DNA of 64,000 nt, from contig UQJP01000008.1 in the NCBI GenBank assembly GCA_900541415.1, forward strand, positions 62,001 to 126,000. The letters are read 5' to 3'. The notes beneath the pieces are model-generated. The model did no database searches, was not told the origin of the DNA, and saw only the letters and a list, made by a program, of their open reading frames with translations. A program made the position numbers and the translations under genes. The stretch is from an uncultured Odoribacter sp. (lineage in GTDB: Bacteria; Bacteroidota; Bacteroidia; Bacteroidales; Marinifilaceae). Of the stretch, positions 48,397-55,342 are shown piece by piece (position 1 is the stretch's first letter; every line of letters starts with the position of its first letter).

Positions 48397-49023
48397 TTAA
48401 TTGATTCCCTCTGCAAACGACTGGAACAGGCAAGCCCAGGAAGTAGCGCCCGCATCGGCAAACCCGATAGAACGTTCTCCCAAATTCCGGGCACGCCCGA
48501 AATTAGCTTTCATATCCACCGTAGCCTCAGCTCCCTTTAAAGCAGCTTCTGCCCCGGCTTTCAACAAAGTCTTCACATCGTCCGATTCGCAAGCTTCGAT
48601 AGCTTCCACCGCCGGAACCAATGCGTCCATCATGGTTTTATCTCCGGGTTTTGCTTTGGTTTGCTCCTGCACTCCGGTCAATCCCCCGCGAAACATGGCT
48701 TTCAGTTGAGCTGCATTCACCTCGTCGATCACCTGCAAAGGTTCCAGGGCTTCTCCCATCCCCATAAACAAAGCGCCTAACAGGGTGCTGGTAGAGCCGC
48801 TGGTTTTCATCATCACGCCCATCCCCATATCGTTGAGCATAGCAGAAAACTCCGTTCCCTCCTGTGCGTCGGCAGCAATAATGGAAAGAGCAGTCACAAT
48901 GGCTGTTCCGTGGTCGCCATCCCCGGCAATCGCATCCAGTTTCGAAAACTCCTCTTCTCTCGCTTTTATATTAGCCAGAGCCAGATTCATCATTGCCTTA
49001 AAATTCTCTATCGTTAAATTCAT
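48397..49023 (-). CDS. dhaL: DhaL-type kinase subunit (ADP/ATP-binding)
   Basis: Nucleotide-binding subunit of a two-protein dihydroxyacetone kinase, 208 residues. The Mg-binding aspartates are Asp30, Asp35 and Asp37 (DAIAGDGDHG), the same numbers as in Escherichia coli DhaL. The phosphate loop is MMKTSGSTSTLLG and a later block is DKTMMDALVPA. No DhaM or other PTS protein is encoded here, so the phosphate donor might be ATP rather than the PTS. It is separated from dhaK by 123 bases containing a perfect hairpin. Confidence 0.92.
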   Translation of the reverse strand: MNLTIENFKAMMNLALANIKAREEEFSKLDAIAGDGDHGTAIVTALSIIAADAQEGTEFSAMLNDMGMGVMMKTSGSTSTLLGALFMGMGEALEPLQVIDEVNAAQLKAMFRGGLTGVQEQTKAKPGDKTMMDALVPAVEAIEACESDDVKTLLKAGAEAALKGAEATVDMKANFGRARNLGERSIGFADAGATSWACLFQSFAEGIN

Positions 49024-49052
49024 TGTTATTATTGTCTATAAAAGTCGGAACA

Positions 49053-49096
49053 TACAGGACAAAGCCTTCAAAAGATTTCCGCGCCTTTGTCCTGTA
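49053..49096. repeat. Hairpin between dhaK and dhaL
   Basis: Perfect 12-base inverted repeat tacaggacaaag / ctttgtcctgta with a 20-base spacer. No T-run follows on the - strand, so a processing or stabilising element is more likely than a terminator. Confidence 0.6.
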
Positions 49097-49146
49097 CTTC
49101 CTGCTCGTTTCTATCAGTATTTTTGAATAGGCCGTGAACTCCCGGA

Positions 49147-50151
49147 TCATTTTTTAACAGTCGTCCAATACGGAGCGTTAGCCATATGATTTTTCAGATA
49201 ATCGATATGGTCGTCGTCCATTCTTCCCAAAATCATCTGGAATCCGGATTGTTCCTGAACAGTCAGCATTTCACCGATACGTCCGTCCACCACTTTCACT
49301 CCGGCAGCTTCCAGCACCTGATAAGCCCGGCGGAAAACAATGTTCATTTCCATGTGTGTGGTAGCACCTACACCGTTGATGTACAATAATACTTTATCCC
49401 CGGCTTTAGCCTGCAATTTACGCATCAGCAGTCCCACCATTTTTTCAGCCGTATCATCGGCAGAAACTAAGGCTTCCTGACCGCCACCGCCTTCACCGTG
49501 CTGTCCCATTCCAATTTCCATAATACCTTCCGGCAGGTCGGTAATCGTAGCATCGTTCTGCGGATGGGTACATTTGTTCATAGCCACAGCCAAGGTTGCA
49601 ATTCCTTTATTGAAACGTTCTCCCAGTTCATACAGCTCGTCCAGGCTCTTGCCTTCTTCCGAAGCCGCGCCTACCACCTTGTATAAGGGAATACATCCGG
49701 CCAATCCCCGACGGTCGTCGTCGGCAGCGTCCAATCCTGCGCTAATATCGTCGTGAGTTTCCAGCATTTTCACTTTAATTCCGGCTTTGGCTGCCAGCTT
49801 ACAAGCCATATTGGCACTCATCAGGTCGCCCGAATGGTTTAACACCACCAATAAAATTCCGGCATCCCGTTTGAACATCTGTAAAGCCTGGAACACACGC
49901 TGTGCGCCCGGAGCGGCAAACACATCGCCCACCACGGAACAATCCAGCATCCCTTCACCCACGTATCCGCTCAGGGCAGGTTCGTGTCCCGATCCACCCA
50001 TCGTTACGATGGCAACCTTATCTTCGCTTTTCGGATTAGCCCGCACAACGATATTTTCCGCTCCCAGTTTCACCCGGTCCTGGTATGCCAACACATAACC
50101 TTCCAACAATTCTTTCGTTATATCCTCGGTCTTATTGATAAACTTCTTCAT
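49147..50151 (-). CDS. dhaK: DhaK-type kinase subunit (ketose-binding)
   Basis: Substrate-binding subunit of dihydroxyacetone-type kinase, 334 residues. The covalent substrate-binding His218 is in GMGQHGEGG; His56 in GGSGHEP and Asp109 in LNHSGDLM complete the active site at the same numbering as Escherichia coli DhaK. Canonical enzymes have a tyrosine where this has His in N-H-S-G-D, and GEGGGG replaces the usual GEPG; both changes are near the substrate and could mean another short ketose. Known relatives act on erythrulose as well as dihydroxyacetone. It sits 24 bases after the VOC gene in one operon. Confidence 0.9.
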   Translation of the reverse strand: MKKFINKTEDITKELLEGYVLAYQDRVKLGAENIVVRANPKSEDKVAIVTMGGSGHEPALSGYVGEGMLDCSVVGDVFAAPGAQRVFQALQMFKRDAGILLVVLNHSGDLMSANMACKLAAKAGIKVKMLETHDDISAGLDAADDDRRGLAGCIPLYKVVGAASEEGKSLDELYELGERFNKGIATLAVAMNKCTHPQNDATITDLPEGIMEIGMGQHGEGGGGQEALVSADDTAEKMVGLLMRKLQAKAGDKVLLYINGVGATTHMEMNIVFRRAYQVLEAAGVKVVDGRIGEMLTVQEQSGFQMILGRMDDDHIDYLKNHMANAPYWTTVKK

Positions 50152-50175
50152 AATCTTCTGTTGTTTTAGATTGTC

Positions 50176-50490
50176 TTATTTTTTATAACACATCAACTCC
50201 ACCGGAATACCTTCCTCCTCAATAAAAGCAATGAATTTATCACCGCAATCCATCGGTTCCACGATCACCTTAGCTCCTTTCAATTCCGCATCCAGATCAG
50301 GGATTTCGTAAGCCACATGGGCCACTTTCTGAAGTAGTTCCGGCATCCAGGTATCCGGCTCGAAACGCAGAAATTCAATCCGGTTTTTGCTTTGGGTAAA
50401 ATCGGTCAACCATACTTTCAAACCTTCTGCATAGGTTTCGCCCGGTTGGGGTACCGTTGTCGGGATTCCAAAATGATTTACTTTTCTCAT
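50176..50490 (-). CDS. VOC (glyoxalase/dioxygenase superfamily) protein
   Basis: Small cytoplasmic protein of 104 residues, a single vicinal-oxygen-chelate unit of two beta-alpha-beta-beta-beta modules. Likely metal ligands are His6 (VNHFGIP), a Glu in RIEFLRFE, a His in VAHVAYEI and a Glu in VELMCY, the His-Glu-His-Glu pattern of metal-dependent VOC enzymes such as epimerases and glyoxalase I. With DhaK and the aldolase it may isomerise or epimerise a sugar or keto-acid; the reaction is not known. Gaps on both sides are 24 bases. Confidence 0.78.
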   Translation of the reverse strand: MRKVNHFGIPTTVPQPGETYAEGLKVWLTDFTQSKNRIEFLRFEPDTWMPELLQKVAHVAYEIPDLDAELKGAKVIVEPMDCGDKFIAFIEEEGIPVELMCYKK

Positions 50491-50514
50491 AGCTTCAATG
50501 GTTAATGGTGTTAC

Positions 50515-51234
50515 TTATTTCTGGCTCAGGATGTCGGTGAACTGCACTTTCGGATTTGTAAAGCGCAAACCGTTTCCGTCATGATAGTTAGCAAATTCGA
50601 ACACACAAGCTCCGTTTTCTCCGGCCATCATAAAGTGAGGTTCGCCCACACCGTTCAGCGGCAGGATTTCTCCCGGATTCTGTTTCACCCAATGTTTTGC
50701 GGTGATATAACCTTCCTGGCATTTAGGCAGCGCCGGAGCATTCGGAGTTTCTTCTCCGGTAGAGAAATTATAGATATATCCTTTGTTCACCATCCAGGTT
50801 TCGTGTTTTGCCGGTTTATCGGTAGCCACGTGGCGATGCTCGGTGATCATCTGTCCCGGCAACAGGTAAATTTCATGAGCGAAATAACCGTGTTCGGCAT
50901 CGTTCACCCAGAAAAATCCGCCCATACCCACATTTTCAAAATCTCCCAGCTCAAAATCGGTGATCCAAAGATTGTCACGCATGAATTTAGACAATTTGAT
51001 TCCGTAGTGTGCCAGCATATCTTCGTAAGCTTTCAGGGCTACGTCTGCCTGTAATTTTCCGTCTTTATAAAAATCTTTATTCGTGTACTTTTTTACATAA
51101 GGTGCATTTTGTGCTTCCATGGTATTTTCAGTTTTAGTTACGTTTTCCGTTTTTTGGTTATTTTTGGGTGCGCAAGCTACCACAGCTACACCCAAACATC
51201 CTAAAGCAACAACTTTTAAAAATCTTTTTTTCAT
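50515..51234 (-). CDS. Cupin lipoprotein, sugar-isomerase-like
   Basis: Exported cupin of 239 residues from the ATG at 51234; an upstream TTG at 51258 is rejected. The signal sequence ends with VVACAPK, so it is probably a lipoprotein facing the periplasm. The cupin metal site is visible as EHRH, then KHETWMV and, later, GEPHFMMAG. Arrangement and length recall the D-lyxose/D-mannose isomerase cupins (PF07385 type), but this is judged by eye only. An isomerase outside the cytoplasm would be unusual, so a binding or oxygenase role remains open. The start is 31 bases after the chorismatase-like gene. Confidence 0.72.
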   Translation of the reverse strand: MKKRFLKVVALGCLGVAVVACAPKNNQKTENVTKTENTMEAQNAPYVKKYTNKDFYKDGKLQADVALKAYEDMLAHYGIKLSKFMRDNLWITDFELGDFENVGMGGFFWVNDAEHGYFAHEIYLLPGQMITEHRHVATDKPAKHETWMVNKGYIYNFSTGEETPNAPALPKCQEGYITAKHWVKQNPGEILPLNGVGEPHFMMAGENGACVFEFANYHDGNGLRFTNPKVQFTDILSQK

Positions 51235-51265
51235 AACACATTTATTATTTAAAATCAATATTCAA

Positions 51266-52420
51266 TCATTCTTTCACGGCAAACGAAGCTATTCCCTCGA
51301 TTTCGATCAACAATTCATCCCGGCAAACATCCGCCAGCAAATAAGAAATAGGCACTTTTGTAAACAGATGTTCCATATACACTTTCACCGCCGTCACATC
51401 CTCCGGATTTTTCAGATACACCCGGAGCATTTCCAACTGGCAGGCCCCATCGGGACAAATCCCCGCTTTATTCAGGTTCTCTTCGGAAATCAGGTAGTTT
51501 ATGTTTTCCATCGTAGTCCCGGTCTGCACCAGAATCCCGACATCCGTCAAACTTTGTTCTCCACGGATAGCCGCCGTTCCAGAAATATAAACCAGTCCCC
51601 TTTCGGCTCCCACAACAGCTTTCGCCCGCTCGAATTTAGGCGTGGTTTTTTCTTTAAACACTTTATCTTCGGTTCCCAAAAGCACTTCCTGCGAATAAGC
51701 ATGCGCCGCCACCTGCAAAGCGTTGTCCAAAGGCACACACCTGAAATACGGTAATTTCGGAATGATGGCGTTCACATCCACCAGCACCCCACCCAATTGC
51801 GTACCGATTCCGGTGGCTGCCGGATAACCTTCCGGCCAATCCGTACGGGAGTAAAAATGACTACGGGAATCGTTAAAATCCTGATAATGCTGATGATCTC
51901 CGTTAAAAGCGGTGATCCGTTCAATATAGTTCCATTGGCGGACAATGGAATGGATACTGCATTTTTCTTTTTCGAGCAACTCCCCCAAATCGGCGAACAC
52001 TTCGTCCGACTGCTGCAAAATCCCCGCATTCAGGTCTTTTCCCTGCAAACTTCCGATCACCAACTCCCGGTGTTCATCGTCCTCGATTTTCAGGTAATGA
52101 ATCCCTTTGTAATCACAATATTCGATCTTTCCCTCAAAATCAGCTCCCACCCGGTACACTTCCAACACCAGTTCGCCCACCAGCGGACGCTGGGCCACAT
52201 AGCTCACAGCCGGACAGGCATCCACAAATTTCTCCTTCACTTTTTCACGGATAATGGCCAGCCGGGTTGTATACTCCTCGTTATTTTGCGGTTTTCCAAA
52301 AAAGATCAGGCGGGTCACTATATCATTTTCGCTGCATTCGTTCAGCAATTCGTCCACCAGGCAGCCGAATTCTTTGTTCTCTGCCGTAAAAATATCGTAT
52401 GATGTTCTATAAAATACCAT
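51266..52420 (-). CDS. Chorismatase (FkbO/Hyg5)-like RidA superfamily protein
   Basis: Cytoplasmic protein of 384 residues with two RidA-type halves. The C-terminal half has the RidA pattern (ENINYLISEENLNKAG, LRVYLKNPEDVT, DELLIEIEGIA). The middle, SIVRQWNYIE, SRSHFY and YPAATGIGTQLGG, resembles the chorismatase family FkbO/Hyg5. Those enzymes hydrolyse chorismate, but distant members have no known substrate, and no chorismate-using gene is near. Its start codon overlaps the stop of the cytochrome gene (TAATG), so the two are co-translated. Confidence 0.75.
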   Translation of the reverse strand: MVFYRTSYDIFTAENKEFGCLVDELLNECSENDIVTRLIFFGKPQNNEEYTTRLAIIREKVKEKFVDACPAVSYVAQRPLVGELVLEVYRVGADFEGKIEYCDYKGIHYLKIEDDEHRELVIGSLQGKDLNAGILQQSDEVFADLGELLEKEKCSIHSIVRQWNYIERITAFNGDHQHYQDFNDSRSHFYSRTDWPEGYPAATGIGTQLGGVLVDVNAIIPKLPYFRCVPLDNALQVAAHAYSQEVLLGTEDKVFKEKTTPKFERAKAVVGAERGLVYISGTAAIRGEQSLTDVGILVQTGTTMENINYLISEENLNKAGICPDGACQLEMLRVYLKNPEDVTAVKVYMEHLFTKVPISYLLADVCRDELLIEIEGIASFAVKE

Positions 52421-54177
52421 TACAAAGAATTTACATATTCAACCAATGCTTCCAGATCCGTCTTCGACAGTTTTTTATCTATTCCGTGTTTATGCACTTT
52501 AAACACATCCTCCATCGTAGCTGCACGCCCATCGAAAAGATAAGGAGCCGTACGCCATACCTCCCGCAAGGTAGGAGTGTCCCAGCCGTTTTCAAATTCT
52601 ATATCGTCACCGATACGATGCATTTTCAAATCCGTGAAATAAGGGCCGGAATGACATTCATCGCATTTCAATTTTTCAAATACTTTTCTGCCCAGTTTCG
52701 CCTTTTCCGACAGTTCACCGTTCACCAGATAGGGACTCGGCACAGGACGTAAAGATTTCAGGTATTCGTCCACACACTTCGCATCTTCCTCTGAAATTTC
52801 ATAAAACTGGATATGGTAAAACCCTTTCCTCACTGCCGTTTCAGCATCCGCCCGGATTCCGGAAATCATACAGGGAGCCGTTACATGCGAAAACAGCATA
52901 CTCTTACAGTTTTTTGAATTTCCAACCCCGTCATTCATCAAATCCCAGTTCATGCCGTCGGTACGACCGTCGCCCGGATGGCAACCATTACAGGATTGCC
53001 AATTCTGAAAACAGTAATGCGCATCATTGAACATTCGTTCACCTTTATTTTGAGCTGTTTCCACCCGCCCCGGATTCAGGTTAATATCCGTAAGTGTTTT
53101 CGTGGAAAGATCGTAAATATTCAAATCATCGGAGAAATAAGTAGGAATATAAACCTTGTTGTTATGCACGGCAAAATTCCGGGGGCCATTGCCTTTCAAA
53201 GTGATCCGTTCACGAACTCCATACAGGAAACGCAAATCGTAATTCAAATTTTTCTTGTCGGGATAAGCCTCGAATTTCTTGAGAAACTCCGGATAATCGA
53301 TCACACTGATCTCATGTACCCCCGAATGGGAAATTACCATTTTATCACCCGCACAAGCCACTCCCCATATTCCGGCAGCTCCCCGCTCCGGCTCGTCCAC
53401 CAGTACGGCTCCCAAAAACTCTTCTTTAGCAACGTCCACGACACTCACGGCACTGGTGTTCATCCACCCCTGCTGCAACTGGGAAGTAGGCACGGTAAAA
53501 CGTCCCAGATTATGGGAAACAAATACATATTTTCCGTCAGGCGACAGGCAAAGCCCGCGCAAGGCGTTACTTCCGTTTTCCAAACGAATATCGTTGCGCT
53601 TCGACATCGAAGGCACATCGACCACCGACAAGCAAGCAGCCACCGTATCAAGGTCGGCACGCTGCGCAGGCAGGAAATTGGTTACAAACAACGTTTTCCC
53701 GTCCTGGCTAAATACAGCTTTTTTCGGTTCGCGCAATACTTTCACGTTCCGTTCCAATGTCCCGGACTGGAGGTTGATTTCGCTCACCGTTCCTGCAAAC
53801 TGATTGCAAACATACAATTTCGACCCATCGCTGTTTAACAGGGGCCCGGTAGCACCGGATGCCGCCGGAATCGTTTTCACAATACCGTCAGCAGATAAAT
53901 CGATCACGGCAACTTTTCCTTCCGTATCGAAGCAGGTCACATAAGCCTGTTTCCCTTTCACCGCCACACCCGTAGGAGTTTGATCCAATTTCCAGCTTTT
54001 CAACATTTTAAGACCGGCTTCGTCATACAGGCGCAACGTTTTATCGCCCTTGCACGTCATTAACAACTCACCATTATCCATCACCTGAATATCAGTGACG
54101 AAAAGCGGCGCATTCCCGCCCTGAGCTCCGGCAACCAAAGCCCATAACATACACAGTATTACTCCTATCAGTTTCAT
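52420..54177 (-). CDS. Propeller-dihaem cytochrome (MauG/CcpA-like C-terminus)
   Basis: Exported protein of 585 residues with a signal peptide (MKLIGVILCMLWALVAGAQ). Residues 25-360 are a YVTN/YNCE-type beta-propeller (GDKTLRLYDE, LLNSDGSKLYVCNQFAGTVSE, SPDGKYVFVSHNLG). The C-terminal 220 residues are a dihaem cytochrome c peroxidase/MauG-like module, with haem sites CNGCH near 395 and CDECH near 503. It probably oxidises or transfers electrons in the periplasm. It is the first gene of the operon and follows the IclR gene by 102 bases; no clear promoter was found in that gap, so transcription may come from the IclR promoter. Confidence 0.85.
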   Translation of the reverse strand: MKLIGVILCMLWALVAGAQGGNAPLFVTDIQVMDNGELLMTCKGDKTLRLYDEAGLKMLKSWKLDQTPTGVAVKGKQAYVTCFDTEGKVAVIDLSADGIVKTIPAASGATGPLLNSDGSKLYVCNQFAGTVSEINLQSGTLERNVKVLREPKKAVFSQDGKTLFVTNFLPAQRADLDTVAACLSVVDVPSMSKRNDIRLENGSNALRGLCLSPDGKYVFVSHNLGRFTVPTSQLQQGWMNTSAVSVVDVAKEEFLGAVLVDEPERGAAGIWGVACAGDKMVISHSGVHEISVIDYPEFLKKFEAYPDKKNLNYDLRFLYGVRERITLKGNGPRNFAVHNNKVYIPTYFSDDLNIYDLSTKTLTDINLNPGRVETAQNKGERMFNDAHYCFQNWQSCNGCHPGDGRTDGMNWDLMNDGVGNSKNCKSMLFSHVTAPCMISGIRADAETAVRKGFYHIQFYEISEEDAKCVDEYLKSLRPVPSPYLVNGELSEKAKLGRKVFEKLKCDECHSGPYFTDLKMHRIGDDIEFENGWDTPTLREVWRTAPYLFDGRAATMEDVFKVHKHGIDKKLSKTDLEALVEYVNSL

Positions 54178-54279
54178 ATACTATAATTTTAAGATAAAAG
54201 TCCGAACTTCAAACCAGCAGGCTCCGGCGCCATTCCTTCCGGCCTCCACACTGAACGTTCTCCGTCGAAAACTCGCACT

Positions 54280-55107
54280 TTAATTAACAATTTTTCCATT
54301 CATAGCCTTTACGGCTTTCATTTCCTTGCTTTTCTTATAGCCCAGCTTTCCGGAAATGATCTCGGCACAATTACACACTTTATCGCTCAATTCCGGGAAA
54401 ACCGACAAAGGAATACGTCCTTTAGGTCCCGAAGTCCACACACAAGCCACCACCTCGCCGTATTGGTTGAATATCGGTGCCCCGATGCAATGCACCCCCG
54501 ATATTTCCTCTTCCACATCCACACCGTAACCGTTTTTCAACACCCGGTCCAGCTCTTCCCTGAACTGTTTCAGGCTGGTGATCGTATTGTCGTTAAATTT
54601 CACAAAACGGATACAATTCAACAACTCCTCCCTTACCTCTTTTTTCTGATAAGCCAGCAACACTTTGCCCGGCGCGGAAGCATGCAAACAAAGGTGAGTA
54701 CCCGGCCTGAGCATAAAGGTAAAATCGTGAGAGCCGATCACCTGCTCGAGCAACACCGCCTCGTTTCCCATCAGAGTCCCCAGCATAACAGATTCTTTCA
54801 CCTCATCCCTCAAACGCTTCATCGGCTCGATAGCCCTTTCCAGCATATCCGCTTCGCCCAAAGCAGCCAACCCCAACCGAAAGACTTTCCGCGACAACAG
54901 GAATCGATTGCATTCCTCATCCTTAACAAGATAGCCCATTTCCAATAAAGTATTCGCTATCCGGTAAATGGAAGTTTTGGGATATTCCAACCAACCGCAC
55001 ATTTCCTGAATCGTCAGTCCATTGTGATGTTTTGCCAGCAATTCGAACAGCTCCATCCCCTTTTCCAGCATCGGCACGTTATAGCGATTCGTAGTTTCTT
55101 GTTCCAT
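54280..55107 (-). CDS. IclR-family transcription regulator
   Basis: DNA-binding regulator of 275 residues. The N-terminal winged helix (ELLAKHHNGLTIQEMCGWLE then PKTSIYRIANTLLEMGYLV) is followed by the IclR effector domain (about 85-250), with SVMLGTLMGNEAVLLEQVIGS, LHASAPGKVLLAYQ and GAPIFNQYGEVVACVWTSGP. It lies at the head of the unit that runs into the cytochrome, kinase and aldolase genes, and is the natural candidate to control that unit. The ligand is often a small organic acid or sugar acid in this family. A good promoter precedes it. Confidence 0.93.
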   Translation of the reverse strand: MEQETTNRYNVPMLEKGMELFELLAKHHNGLTIQEMCGWLEYPKTSIYRIANTLLEMGYLVKDEECNRFLLSRKVFRLGLAALGEADMLERAIEPMKRLRDEVKESVMLGTLMGNEAVLLEQVIGSHDFTFMLRPGTHLCLHASAPGKVLLAYQKKEVREELLNCIRFVKFNDNTITSLKQFREELDRVLKNGYGVDVEEEISGVHCIGAPIFNQYGEVVACVWTSGPKGRIPLSVFPELSDKVCNCAEIISGKLGYKKSKEMKAVKAMNGKIVN

Positions 55108-55166
55108 TCTTAAAATTCAACGCCTTAGTTTCGCATTTGAAACTATGTTTCAGATTTAAACTACTG

Positions 55167-55197
55167 CAAAGTTATGATTTCTGACTTCCGATACAAG
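55167..55197 (-). promoter_or_regulatory. Promoter of the IclR gene
   Basis: On the - strand CTTG (55197-55194), 19 bases, TAACTTTG (55174-55167). The leader is about 53 bases. Same layout and same 11-base core (TCATAACTTTG) as the promoter at 32001-32031. The rest of 55108-55342 holds no gene. Confidence 0.55.
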
Positions 55198-55342
55198 TTT
55201 TTTTACTTATTTTTTGTAAAAAAATAGCAAAAAGAGGAAAATGGTTATTCTTCCTATCTCATTGAGCCAAAGCATTAAACCTTGTCCCTCCGATGCGGAA
55301 CGTTTCCACTTTCCCCCTTTTTTAGCCTAAAAAAGCTAAAAA

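Noticed and set aside
52978..53838. 286-codon open frame on the + strand opposite the propeller-cytochrome gene
   Set aside because: Composition is typical of a shadow frame; the - strand protein has clear propeller and haem motifs.
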